NCBI GenBank assembly: GCA_002086835.1
Contig: MVIG01000001.1
Location: 62,001-126,000 of the forward strand
DNA length: 64,000 bases
From: Mycolicibacterium porcinum
Lineage (GTDB): Bacteria > Actinomycetota > Actinomycetes > Mycobacteriales > Mycobacteriaceae
Direction of reading: 5' to 3'
In this document: in pieces, positions 16,510 through 31,531 of the stretch
Position numbering within the stretch: the stretch's first letter is position 1
Layout: each line of letters opens with the position of its first letter
The notes under the pieces: model-generated
The model's database searches: none
What the model saw: only the letters and a program-made list of their open reading frames with translations
Told to the model about the DNA's origin: nothing
Program-made: the position numbers and the translations under genes

Positions 16510-17123
16510 GCCAGGTGGCATGGGCGGCGCAGGTGGCAGGAAAACCGGTGTCGACCAAGGAGATCGACGAGCGGGAAGTCGCGCTGCGAGCCGGCAATCG
16601 GGCCTCGGCGCTGCCGCGTCCCGGAACCAGCGAGGGGCGTCAGCTGCGGCGCTGGCTGACCCAGCTGGTGGTGGCCGAACGCGTGGTCGACGGTGAGGCC
16701 ACCGCACGCGGACTGGCTGCGCTCGGTGCGCCCGGCCTGGACGAGGTGTTGCCCGACACCGCGGCCCGGTTGGAAATCGGCAGTGTTGCCGCCGCCACGC
16801 TGGGAACGTCCATCGCCCGCGCGGTGTTCGCCGATGTCACTGCCGCGGTTGAGGTTTCGGATGCCGAGGTGACTGCCTATCACGCCCGCAATCCGCTGCG
16901 CTTCGCCGAGGCGCAGACCGGGCCGCACGGCTGGCGCACGCGTCCGCCCGCCCCAGCGCTCGACGAGGTCCACGACCGGATCGCCGCCCATCTCCGGGCC
17001 GCCGCCCGCAGACAGGCCTTCCGGCAGTGGCTCGACGCACGGTGCGCGGCCCTGGTGGAGCTGGCGCCCGGCTACGAACACCCCGGTGATCCGCGCCAGC
17101 CGGACAACACACACAAGCACTAG
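16506..17123 (+). CDS. SurA-N/parvulin-like small protein in the 'fabD2' position
   Basis: 205 residues starting at the ATG that overlaps the mannosidase stop (ATGA). In M. tuberculosis the gene here is named fabD2 (malonyl-CoA:ACP transacylase). This protein has no GHSxG nucleophile motif and is far shorter than a true FabD of about 300 aa. Instead it reads like the N-terminal chaperone domain of SurA/parvulin isomerases: VAGKPVSTKEIDERE (VNGxxITxxEvd), RQLRRWLTQLVVAERVV, and EVSDAEVTAYHARNPLRF (VTDAEVxxYYxxNxxxF). A helical C-terminus follows. No parvulin catalytic domain or signal peptide is present. It is translationally coupled to the mannosidase and so perhaps assists it. Role unknown. 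Confidence 0.7.
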   Translation: MSQVAWAAQVAGKPVSTKEIDEREVALRAGNRASALPRPGTSEGRQLRRWLTQLVVAERVVDGEATARGLAALGAPGLDEVLPDTAARLEIGSVAAATLGTSIARAVFADVTAAVEVSDAEVTAYHARNPLRFAEAQTGPHGWRTRPPAPALDEVHDRIAAHLRAAARRQAFRQWLDARCAALVELAPGYEHPGDPRQPDNTHKH

Positions 17124-17131
17124 GAGCGCCC

Positions 17132-18028
17132 GTGACCCTCACCCTCGCGCTCGACATCGGCGGCACCAAGATCGCCGTCGGGCTGGTGGATCAGGATGGG
17201 CGCCTGGTCCATCGGGCCCAGCTGCCCACCCCGGACGGTGACGCCGAGACCGTGTGGGCCGTCGTCGAGAAATTGCTCGGCGAGACCACGCAGACCGCGG
17301 GCGCGGCTGCGACGGGCGTCGGCGTCGCCTCCGCCGGGCCGATCGACCTGCCCTCCGGCACCGTCAGCCCGATCAATATCACGCAGTGGCAACACTTCCC
17401 GATCGTCGAGCGGGTGGCCCGCGTCACCGGCCTGCCGGTCCGGCTCGGCGGCGACGGGCTGTGCATGGCGTTGGGCGAGCAGTGGTGCGGCGCAGGCCGG
17501 GGCGCACAGTTCCTGCTCGGCATGGTGGTGTCGACCGGAGTCGGCGGCGGGCTCGTACTCGACGGCGCGCCGTATGACGGCCGCACCGGCAATGCCGGAC
17601 ATGTGGGCCACGTCGTCGTCGCCCCCGAGGACGGCGACCTGTGTACCTGCGGCGGGCACGGCTGCGTCGAGACCATCGCCTCCGGGCCGAGCATGGTGCG
17701 GTGGGCCAGGCGGCACGGGTGGGACGGTACCGACGCCAAGGCCCTCGGCGATGCGGCGGCTCAGGGAGATGAGTGGGCGCTCAAGGCGTTTGGGCGCGGT
17801 GCGCGCGCCGTCGCGGCCACGATCGCCTCGGTGGGCGCGGTGTGCGACCTGGATCTGGTGGTGATCGGCGGGGGAGTGGCCAAATCCGGGGCGTTGCTGT
17901 TCGGCCCGCTGCGCGCAGCGCTCGCCGACTACGCCGGGCTGGAGTTCCTGCGTGGGCTGCGGGTGTTACCTGCCGAACTCGGCGGGGACGCGGGCCTGGT
18001 CGGTGCGGCGGCCCTGGCCCGCGGCTGA
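17132..18028 (+). CDS. ROK-family sugar kinase
   Basis: 298 residues from the GTG at 17132, which has AGGAG upstream. The ATP-binding LALDIGGTKIAVGLVDQDG is at 3-21. The ROK zinc motif is CTCGGHGCVETIASG (about 170-184), preceded by GNAGHVGHVVV with the metal-ligand His. There is no DNA-binding domain, so it is a kinase rather than a repressor. ROK kinases phosphorylate glucose, mannose, N-acetylmannosamine and similar sugars with ATP. Third gene of the operon with alpha-mannosidase, 8 bases after the SurA-like gene, so mannose is a sensible substrate by context. Position matches Rv0650. Confidence 0.92.
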   Translation: MTLTLALDIGGTKIAVGLVDQDGRLVHRAQLPTPDGDAETVWAVVEKLLGETTQTAGAAATGVGVASAGPIDLPSGTVSPINITQWQHFPIVERVARVTGLPVRLGGDGLCMALGEQWCGAGRGAQFLLGMVVSTGVGGGLVLDGAPYDGRTGNAGHVGHVVVAPEDGDLCTCGGHGCVETIASGPSMVRWARRHGWDGTDAKALGDAAAQGDEWALKAFGRGARAVAATIASVGAVCDLDLVVIGGGVAKSGALLFGPLRAALADYAGLEFLRGLRVLPAELGGDAGLVGAAALARG

Positions 18029-18381
18029 ACACGCTTCTCGGTCTCCCGTCGGGTCCGCTGAATCTCCATGTGGGTGCGGCCCCAATCGCAGAGCGCCGCG
18101 AGCACCGGCGCCAGGGTCATGCCGTACTCGGAGATCGAATAGTGCACGCACGGTGGCACCGTGCCCGCGTCGTGGCGGTCGATGATGCCGGCGTCGACCA
18201 GATCGTGCAGATGCCGGATGAGCATGCGCTCGGTGATGTCAGGAATGCTGCGGCGCAGTTCGGCGGTGCGCATCGGCCCATCCGCCAACCGCCACAGGAT
18301 GGTGCCCTTCCAGCGGCCGTCGATGACTGACAACGTCGCGTCGATCGGGCACTCGCCGACCTCTTTCTTGGACACCGCCAT
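17929..18381 (-). CDS. HxlR-family transcriptional regulator
   Basis: 150 residues from the ATG at 18381. The winged-helix HxlR domain occupies about 1-105: ECPIDATLSVIDGRWKGTILWRLADGPMRTAELRR, then ITERMLIRHLHDLVDAGIIDR and VHYSISEYGMTLAPVLAALCDWG. The last 45 residues are Arg/Ala/Pro-rich, and about 100 bases run antisense through the 3' end of the ROK gene, an unusual overlap; that tail is probably not functional. It is divergent from a DUF1772 gene across a region with clear inverted repeats. HxlR proteins often sense aldehydes, quinones or redox stress. It likely controls the DUF1772 gene. Confidence 0.88.
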   Translation of the reverse strand: MAVSKKEVGECPIDATLSVIDGRWKGTILWRLADGPMRTAELRRSIPDITERMLIRHLHDLVDAGIIDRHDAGTVPPCVHYSISEYGMTLAPVLAALCDWGRTHMEIQRTRRETEKRVQPRARAAAPTRPASPPSSAGNTRSPRRNSSPA

Positions 18382-18400
18382 GGTTCCTGACCTCCGCATG

Positions 18401-18441
18401 CTGACTAATTTGTCAGTACCTTGTTTTTTGTCAGCGTACTG
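18401..18441. promoter_or_regulatory. Two inverted repeats between HxlR and DUF1772
   Basis: CTGAC-TAATTT-GTCAG (18401-18416) is a perfect palindrome 20 bases before the HxlR start. A second pair, CAGTAC (18414-18419) and GTACTG (18436-18441), overlaps it and reaches towards the DUF1772 start at 18457. This arrangement is consistent with HxlR operator sites controlling both directions. Confidence 0.6.
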
Positions 18442-18456
18442 AGCAGGCTCGATGAT

Positions 18457-18900
18457 GTGAACGAAATCGTGCAGGTTCTCGCCATCATCGTCACCGGCCC
18501 GCTGCTCGGCGTCGAGTTCGGTGTCGCCGCGTTCACCAACCCGATCCTGCAGCGGTTGCCCGATGGCGCTTACCGGCAGGCGCGCAGCACCGGCGCCAAG
18601 ATCCTCGGGACGGCGATGCCGTTCTGGTACCTGACCTCGGTGGCGCTGATGATCGCTGCCGCGGTGCTGCGTCCTGGGCCGTTGCTCATCACGCCGGTCG
18701 TGCTGATGGCGCTGGTCATCCTGCTGACACTCACCACGCTGGTGCCGATCAACAACCGCGTCGCGGCGGGCGCCCAGGGAGGCGACGCGGAGTCCGGGCA
18801 GTTCCACGACCTGGTCAGCCGCTGGGACCGTCTGCATTGGGTACGGGTCGCACTGCTGGCCGGCGCGTTCGTCTGCCTGGTGCTGGCCGGCGCGCGCTGA
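18457..18900 (+). CDS. DUF1772 (anthrone oxygenase-like) membrane protein
   Basis: 147 residues from the GTG at 18457; the frame is open to 18421 but without a better start. Four predicted transmembrane helices: VQVLAIIVTGPLLGVEFGVAA, FWYLTSVALMIAAAVL, LLITPVVLMALVILLTLT and VRVALLAGAFVCLVLAGA. The NNRVAAG and WDRLHWVRV segments are typical of DUF1772. Some members are annotated as anthrone oxygenases; here the substrate is unknown. Its divergent HxlR neighbour suggests inducible expression by a reactive compound. Confidence 0.85.
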   Translation: MNEIVQVLAIIVTGPLLGVEFGVAAFTNPILQRLPDGAYRQARSTGAKILGTAMPFWYLTSVALMIAAAVLRPGPLLITPVVLMALVILLTLTTLVPINNRVAAGAQGGDAESGQFHDLVSRWDRLHWVRVALLAGAFVCLVLAGAR

Positions 18901-18904
18901 CGGG

Positions 18905-18969
18905 CCGCGAGCGTGCGCATACTGCTGGTTGATGACGGCGTGGCGGGGGACAGACACGCACGCTCGCGG
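18905..18969. repeat. Perfect 13-bp inverted repeat downstream of DUF1772
   Basis: CCGCGAGCGTGCG (18905-18917) and CGCACGCTCGCGG (18957-18969) are perfect inverted copies separated by 39 bases, starting 5 bases after the DUF1772 stop. It may act as a transcription terminator, or be an intergenic repeat that insulates the rplJ promoter immediately downstream. Confidence 0.7.
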
Positions 18970-18986
18970 TGCTGAAGGTGCCCGTT

Positions 18987-19016
18987 TTGGCTGATTGGTG
19001 GGTGTTCGGCTACTCT
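18987..19016 (+). promoter_or_regulatory. Promoter of rplJ-rplL
   Basis: TTGGCT (18987-18992) and TACTCT (19011-19016) are separated by 18 bases and fit a SigA-type mycobacterial promoter. Transcription would start near 19023, giving a leader of about 195 bases before rplJ. Confidence 0.6.
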
Positions 19017-19021
19017 GGTCG

Positions 19022-19210
19022 GGTTCCACCGAAGACCGTCGGTCACCTAGCAATAGGTTGAAGGTCCGGGAGATGTCCCGGCGGCCCACGCAGGAGGACG
19101 AGGCTAGACCAGTTTCGTGCTGGATATCTCTGCGCCCCGACCTGTCTGCGTCGGGGCGTTCGTCATTTCACGGCCCCAAGTTGGTGGAGCGCCCGATACC
19201 CACCACAAGG
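19022..19210 (+). promoter_or_regulatory. L10 (rplJ) mRNA leader, probable autoregulatory structure
   Basis: The region is untranslated, rich in short complementary blocks (CCGGGAGATGTCCCGG around 19065) and carries a perfect 9-bp hairpin CGCCCCGAC...GTCGGGGCG (19133-19141 with 19150-19158) followed by a T-rich stretch. This matches the general plan of L10 leaders, where the L10-L12 complex binds the mRNA and shuts off its own synthesis. The assignment rests on position and structure, not on a covariance model. Confidence 0.65.
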
Positions 19211-19218
19211 AGGCATGC

Positions 19219-19746
19219 ATGGCCAAGGCTGACAAAGCCACGGCGGTTGCCGACATTGCTGAGCAGTTCAAGGCGTCGACGGCCACCGTCGTCACCGAGT
19301 ACCGCGGGCTGACTGTGGCGAACCTGGCTGAGCTGCGTCGTTCCCTCGGCGACTCCGCCTCGTACACCGTCGCCAAGAACACTCTGGTGAAGCGCGCCGC
19401 GTCCGAAGCCGGCATTGAAGGTCTCGACGAGCTGTTCGCCGGTCCCACGGCGATCGCGTTCGTCAAGGGTGAGCCGGTTGACGCCGCCAAGGCGATCAAG
19501 AAGTTCGCCAAGGACAACAAGGCGCTCATCATCAAGGGCGGCTACATGGACGGCAAGGCGCTGTCCGTCGCCGAGGTCGAGAAGATCGCCGACCTCGAGT
19601 CGCGCGAGGTTCTGCTCGCCAAGCTGGCAGGTGCCATGAAGGGCAACCTGTCCAAGGCCGCCGGCCTGTTCAACGCGCCCGCTTCTCAGGTTGCCCGCCT
19701 CGCCGCGGCGCTGCAGGAGAAGAAGGCCGCCGAAGAGGCAGCGTAG
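19219..19746 (+). CDS. rplJ: 50S ribosomal protein L10
   Basis: 175 residues. L10 forms the base of the ribosomal stalk, anchoring L7/L12 dimers to 23S rRNA. The N-terminal domain [20 protein letters not shown]...[18 protein letters not shown] and [13 protein letters not shown] are typical; the C-terminal helix ([24 protein letters not shown]) binds L12. The ATG at 19219 has AAGGAGG 5 bases upstream. It lies ahead of rplL in the same transcript, behind a structured leader. Confidence 0.98.
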   Translation: MAKADKATAVADIAEQFKASTATVVTEYRGLTVANLAELRRSLGDSASYTVAKNTLVKRAASEAGIEGLDELFAGPTAIAFVKGEPVDAAKAIKKFAKDNKALIIKGGYMDGKALSVAEVEKIADLESREVLLAKLAGAMKGNLSKAAGLFNAPASQVARLAAALQEKKAAEEAA

Positions 19747-19828
19747 CCGCGTTCGCTCGAACTGCTGCTCAACCGCAACCGCACAATCCACCCAACATCT
19801 GTAAGAAAAATCAGGAAGGACCATAAAC

Positions 19829-20218
19829 ATGGCCAAGCTGTCCACCGACGAACTGCTCGACGCGTTCAAGGAAATGACCCTGCTGGAGCTCTCTGAGTTC
19901 GTGAAGCAGTTCGAAGAGGTCTTCGAGGTCACCGCCGCCGCTCCGGTCGCCGTTGCGGCCGCCCCCGCCGCTGGTGGCGCTGCCGCCGAGGCCGGCGAGG
20001 AGCAGTCGGAATTCGACGTCATCCTCGAGGGTGCCGGCGACAAGAAGATCGGCGTGATCAAGGTCGTGCGCGAGATCGTCTCCGGCCTGGGCCTGAAGGA
20101 AGCCAAGGATCTGGTCGACGGCGCTCCCAAGCCGCTGCTGGAGAAGGTCTCCAAGGAGGCCGCCGAGGACGCCAAGGGCAAGCTCGAGGCTGCCGGCGCC
20201 ACCGTCACCGTCAAGTAG
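19829..20218 (+). CDS. rplL: 50S ribosomal protein L7/L12
   Basis: 129 residues. It recruits and stimulates translation GTPases such as EF-G and EF-Tu. An N-terminal dimerisation domain ([29 protein letters not shown]) is followed by an Ala-rich hinge ([21 protein letters not shown]) and the C-terminal factor-binding domain ([39 protein letters not shown]). It follows rplJ by 82 bases, with AGGAAGGA upstream of the ATG, and is closed by a strong intrinsic terminator. Confidence 0.99.
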   Translation: MAKLSTDELLDAFKEMTLLELSEFVKQFEEVFEVTAAAPVAVAAAPAAGGAAAEAGEEQSEFDVILEGAGDKKIGVIKVVREIVSGLGLKEAKDLVDGAPKPLLEKVSKEAAEDAKGKLEAAGATVTVK

Positions 20219-20234
20219 TCCGAAACCGGACCGC

Positions 20235-20275
20235 AAGAACCCCCGAATCCCCACGGATTCGGGGGTTCTTTGCTT
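20235..20275 (+). terminator. Intrinsic terminator of rplJ-rplL
   Basis: A perfect 16-bp stem, AAGAACCCCCGAATCC (20235-20250) with GGATTCGGGGGTTCTT (20255-20270), has a 4-base loop and is followed by a T-rich tail. It lies 17 bases after the rplL stop. This is one of the clearest classical terminators in the window. Confidence 0.95.
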
Positions 20276-20334
20276 GTATGGGCGGGGTTGGTTCGGCCCG
20301 GACCCGGGTACTCCCAGAGATTGGGAGACATCCC

Positions 20335-20363
20335 TGTGTGGTCGGTCCCGCGTGCGCTATGGT
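20335..20363 (+). promoter_or_regulatory. Putative promoter of mkl
   Basis: TATGGT (20358-20363) fits the TANNNT -10 consensus and lies about 57 bases before the mkl start. A weak TGTGTG -35 (20335-20340) is 17 bases upstream. A small hairpin, CTCCCA-GAGAT-TGGGAG (20311-20327), precedes it. Confidence 0.4.
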
Positions 20364-20420
20364 GACTCAAGCCACAGGCCGCAGCAGGTGGCGGGGTGAG
20401 CCGTAGGCGGAAGGATCTTT

Positions 20421-21506
20421 ATGGGCGTCCAGATCGATGTGACGGGGCTGAGCAAATCTTTCGGATCGTCAAAGATTTGGGAAGACGTCACGATGTCGAT
20501 TCCCGCTGGCGAGGTCAGCGTGCTCCTGGGCCCGTCGGGTACCGGTAAGTCGGTGTTCCTGAAGTCCCTGATCGGCCTGCTGCGCCCCGAGCGCGGCTCC
20601 ATCGTCATCGACGGCACCAACATCCTCGAGTGCTCGGCCAAGGAGCTCTACGAGATCCGCACCCTGTTCGGTGTGCTGTTCCAGGACGGCGCGCTGTTCG
20701 GCTCGATGAACATCTATGACAACACCGCCTTCCCGTTGCGCGAGCACACGAAGAAGAGCGAGAGCGAAATCCGCAACATCGTCATGGAGAAGCTCGAACT
20801 CGTCGGTATGCCCAACGACGGCCACAAGTTCCCCGGTGAGATCTCCGGCGGTATGCGCAAGCGTGCCGGCCTGGCTCGCGCCCTGGTGCTCGACCCGCAG
20901 ATCATCCTGTGCGATGAGCCGGACTCCGGTCTGGACCCGGTCCGTACCGCCTACCTGAGCCAGCTGCTCATCGACATCAACGCGCAGATCGACGCCACGG
21001 TGCTGATCGTGACGCACAACATCAACATCGCCCGTACCGTGCCCGACAACATCGGCATGCTGTTCCGCAAGCAGCTGGTCATGTTCGGCCCCCGCGAGGT
21101 GCTGCTGACCAGTGAAGAGCCGGTCGTCAAGCAGTTCCTCAACGGTCGCCGCATCGGCCCGATCGGTATGTCCGAGGAAAAGGACGAGGCGACCGCGGCC
21201 GCCGAGCAGGCCATGCTCGACGCCGGCCAGCACGACGGCGGTGTCGAGGAGATCGAAGGCGTGCCGCCGCAGCTCACCGCCACTCCGGGAATGCCCGAGC
21301 GCAAGGGTGTGGCCCGGCGCCAGGCCCGCGTGCGGGAGATCCTTCACACCCTGCCGCCCGCCGCGCAGGCCGCGATCCTCGACGACCTGGAGGGCACGCA
21401 CAAGTACGCGGTCCACGAGTTCGGCGACGAGCCCACCACGCGCCACCACCGCGCGGTTGAGGACGACGCGCCGACCGGAGCCATCGAGGTACCTCACCAG
21501 AGCTGA
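20421..21506 (+). CDS. mkl: ABC transporter ATP-binding protein Mkl/MceG
   Basis: 361 residues: an ABC ATPase followed by an approximately 110-residue C-terminal extension. Walker A is LLGPSGTGKS (about 35-44), the signature loop ISGGMRKRAGLARAL (near 138), Walker B IILCDEPDSGLDP and the H-loop TVLIVTHN. In mycobacteria Mkl (MceG) energises the Mce lipid importers for cholesterol and fatty acids, pairing with YrbE permeases encoded elsewhere; the C-terminal extension is needed for its stability, as I recall. The gene stands alone here between rplL and rpoB, with its own terminator. Confidence 0.93.
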   Translation: MGVQIDVTGLSKSFGSSKIWEDVTMSIPAGEVSVLLGPSGTGKSVFLKSLIGLLRPERGSIVIDGTNILECSAKELYEIRTLFGVLFQDGALFGSMNIYDNTAFPLREHTKKSESEIRNIVMEKLELVGMPNDGHKFPGEISGGMRKRAGLARALVLDPQIILCDEPDSGLDPVRTAYLSQLLIDINAQIDATVLIVTHNINIARTVPDNIGMLFRKQLVMFGPREVLLTSEEPVVKQFLNGRRIGPIGMSEEKDEATAAAEQAMLDAGQHDGGVEEIEGVPPQLTATPGMPERKGVARRQARVREILHTLPPAAQAAILDDLEGTHKYAVHEFGDEPTTRHHRAVEDDAPTGAIEVPHQS

Positions 21507-21513
21507 GTTTGGA

Positions 21514-21549
21514 TGAATCAGGCCGGGCCCACGGGCTCGGCCTGATTCA
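21514..21549 (+). terminator. Terminator of mkl
   Basis: TGAATCAGGCCG (21514-21525) pairs perfectly with CGGCCTGATTCA (21538-21549), and GCCC-AC-GGGC pairs inside the loop (21527-21536). The structure starts 8 bases after the mkl stop. Its tail is only weakly T-rich. Confidence 0.85.
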
Positions 21550-25601
<4,052 letters not shown>

Positions 25602-25614
25602 TCTCGCCCAGTAG

Positions 25615-29604
<3,990 letters not shown>

Positions 29605-29625
29605 CTAGTCACCTCTCTGCGCGAG

Positions 29626-29675
29626 CAGACGCAAATGTCCCCGCACGCCCGGCGTGTCGGGGACATTTGCGTCTG
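29626..29675 (+). terminator. Very long hairpin after rpoC
   Basis: CAGACGCAAATGTCCCC (29626-29642) pairs perfectly over 17 bases with 29659-29675. Inside, CACGCC (29644-29649) pairs with GGCGTG (29651-29656), so the stem totals 23 pairs with only a small bulge. It begins 21 bases after the rpoC stop. The same outer arm recurs in the hairpin at 30627-30682. Confidence 0.85.
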
Positions 29676-29746
29676 GTCGGCAAGTTATCCACAGCCGCTG
29701 ATGCCTGGGGCTTTGTCGGCGGCCGGAGCGCGGCGACGATCGACGG

Positions 29747-30628
29747 GTGTTCATCGATGAGGTGTTCGCCGTCAACGGCGGTGTGGCCACCCACCGGCAG
29801 CTGATGGAAGTGATGTCCCGGAAGGCTCTCGCGCAACATGTGCGTGTCGGAGCCGTCATCCGGGTGTGGCACGGGATCTACGTACTCAACCCGCCGGATA
29901 CCCGCGACCGCCTCGCCGGGCTCGACCTGATCGCCGGGAAGCCCATGGTCGCGTGCCTGCATACCGCAGCTGACCTGTACGGCTTCGGCACCGACGGCGA
30001 TGCACGCGTCCATGTACTCGACCCGGGTGTCCGAATGCGCCCGACTGCCGGATTGATGGTGCACCAGAGATCTGGCGCGCCGCTGCGGCGCGTGCAAGGT
30101 CGGTTGGCGACGGCTCCGGCGTGGACAGCCGTCGAAGTCGCGCGGACCTTGCGCCGGCCGCGTGCCTTGGCGGTGCTCGACGCCGCTGTGCGTAGCGGCA
30201 CCTGCAGTGCAATGGAAATCGACGCAGCGATCCGGGAGCAGAAGGGTCGGCGCGGGATCGTCAAGGTCCGCGAGCTGCTGCCGCACGCGGACGGCCGTGC
30301 CGAATCGCCGATGGAGAGCGAGGCGCGGCTGGTTTTCATCGACGGCGGTCTGCCGCTGCCTGAACTGCAGTACGAGATCGTCGACCGGTGCGGCCAACTT
30401 TGGCGAGTCGACTTTGCCTGGCCCGAGGCGAAGATCGCAGCTGAATACGAGAGCATGGATTGGCACGCGAGTCCCGATGCGTTGAGGCACGACCGGATGA
30501 AGACGGCCCGGCTCCAGGAGTGTGGATGGATGACTGTGCCCCTGGTCGTCGACGATGTACGACGCAATCCCTCGGACCTGGTCGCCAGGATTCGCCATCA
30601 TTTGGAGCGCCCCCTACTCGCAGGCTGA
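29747..30628 (+). CDS. AbiEi-like winged-helix plus DUF559 (PD-(D/E)XK-fold) protein
   Basis: 293 residues from the GTG at 29747. The N-terminus resembles the AbiEi antitoxin winged helix ([42 protein letters not shown], about 7-50). The C-terminal region resembles DUF559/Vsr-like endonuclease folds: [26 protein letters not shown] and RLQECGW, giving the E...D...ExE spacing of a PD-(D/E)XK site. Genes of this type are multicopy in actinobacteria and their function is unclear. No toxin partner is adjacent. It is bracketed by two hairpins built from the same sequence, which may mark an inserted cassette. DNA binding is likely; nuclease activity is inference. Confidence 0.75.
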   Translation: MFIDEVFAVNGGVATHRQLMEVMSRKALAQHVRVGAVIRVWHGIYVLNPPDTRDRLAGLDLIAGKPMVACLHTAADLYGFGTDGDARVHVLDPGVRMRPTAGLMVHQRSGAPLRRVQGRLATAPAWTAVEVARTLRRPRALAVLDAAVRSGTCSAMEIDAAIREQKGRRGIVKVRELLPHADGRAESPMESEARLVFIDGGLPLPELQYEIVDRCGQLWRVDFAWPEAKIAAEYESMDWHASPDALRHDRMKTARLQECGWMTVPLVVDDVRRNPSDLVARIRHHLERPLLAG

Positions 30629-30682
30629 GCAGACGCAAATGTCCCCGACACGCCGCGGAATGAGGGACATATGCGTCTGCTC
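30627..30682 (+). terminator. Hairpin of the same family as the rpoC terminator
   Basis: GAGCAGACGCAAATGTCCC (30627-30645) pairs with 30664-30682 in 18 of 19 positions. It overlaps the stop codon of the AbiEi-like gene (30626-30628). The arm sequence CAGACGCAAATGTCCCC is identical to that after rpoC. The likely role is termination before the endonuclease IV gene. Confidence 0.8.
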
Positions 30683-30700
30683 GGCGGACAAAAAACTTTC

Positions 30701-30713
30701 TAGACTTGGCGAC
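30701..30713 (+). promoter_or_regulatory. -10 box for a leaderless endonuclease IV mRNA
   Basis: TAGACT (30701-30706) followed by 7 bases leads straight to the GTG start at 30714, so the transcript is probably leaderless. No ribosome binding site is seen before the GTG. Confidence 0.6.
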
Positions 30714-31466
30714 GTGCTCATCGGCTCGCATGTAGACAACACCGACCCACTGGCCGCGGCCGCGGCGGACGGCGCCGACGTGGTGCAGTTCTTCCTCGGC
30801 AATCCGCAGAGCTGGAAGAAACCCAAGCCCCGCGAGGATGCCGAGGTGCTGAAGGCGTCGACGGTGCCGCTGTACGTACACGCGCCGTACCTGATCAATG
30901 TGGCGTCGGCCAACAACCGGGTGCGGATTCCGTCCCGCAAGATCCTGCAGGACACGTGCGACGCTGCGGCCGAGATCGGCGCCACCGCGGTGATCGTGCA
31001 CGGCGGCCACGCCGATGACAATGACATGGACGCCGGGTTCGAGCGGTGGGTCAAGGCGCTGGATGCGCTGAATACCGATGTGCCGGTGTACCTGGAGAAC
31101 ACCGCGGGCGGCGACCACGCCATGGCACGGCATTTCGACACCATCGCCCGGTTGTGGGATCACATCGGGGACAAGGGGATTGGCTTCTGTCTCGACACCT
31201 GCCACGCCTGGGCGGCGGGGGAGGCGTTGATCGACGCGGTGGATCGGATCAAGACCATCACCGGGCGCATCGACCTGGTGCACTGCAACGATTCCCGTGA
31301 CGCGGCAGGCTCGGGCGCGGACCGGCATGCGAATTTCGGTGCCGGGCAGATCGATCCGCAGTTGCTGGCGGCGGTGGTCAAGGCGGCCGATGCGCCGGTG
31401 ATCTGCGAGACCGCGGAGGCGGGGCGCAAGGACGACATCGCGTTTCTGCGGGAGCACGCCGGCTGA
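30714..31466 (+). CDS. nfo: Endonuclease IV (apurinic/apyrimidinic endonuclease)
   Basis: 250 residues from the GTG at 30714, about the same length as M. tuberculosis End (252 aa). It is a TIM-barrel metalloenzyme that cuts the DNA backbone 5' to abasic sites in base-excision repair. Zn-binding segments in order are LIGSHVDN (His6), [31 protein letters not shown] (Glu), [36 protein letters not shown] and [14 protein letters not shown]. All the expected His/Glu/Asp ligands are present. A deviation is NTD rather than SPTD after SHV. It is transcribed alone from what looks like a leaderless promoter. Confidence 0.96.
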   Translation: MLIGSHVDNTDPLAAAAADGADVVQFFLGNPQSWKKPKPREDAEVLKASTVPLYVHAPYLINVASANNRVRIPSRKILQDTCDAAAEIGATAVIVHGGHADDNDMDAGFERWVKALDALNTDVPVYLENTAGGDHAMARHFDTIARLWDHIGDKGIGFCLDTCHAWAAGEALIDAVDRIKTITGRIDLVHCNDSRDAAGSGADRHANFGAGQIDPQLLAAVVKAADAPVICETAEAGRKDDIAFLREHAG

Positions 31467-31501
31467 ACACGTTCGGCGGCTGAACCGCTTTCAACGGCAC
31501 C

Positions 31502-31527
31502 GTGACGTGAAGGTGAACTAACGTCAC
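31502..31527 (+). promoter_or_regulatory. Promoter and inverted repeat before the PAP2 gene
   Basis: TAACGT (31519-31524) is a TANNNT box followed by 7 bases and the GTG at 31532, again suggesting a leaderless transcript. GTGACGT (31502-31508) and ACGTCAC (31521-31527) form an inverted repeat that overlaps the -10 box and could be an operator. Confidence 0.5.
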
Positions 31528-31531
31528 CTCT

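Larger units (their letters stand above)
18901..19218 (+). other. Intergenic region: hairpin, rplJ promoter and L10 leader
   Basis: The 318 bases before rplJ contain no gene. In order they hold a wide 13-bp inverted repeat, a -35/-10 promoter, a structured leader with an attenuator-type hairpin, and the AAGGAGG ribosome binding site of rplJ at 19207-19213. The elements are listed separately. Confidence 0.8.
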
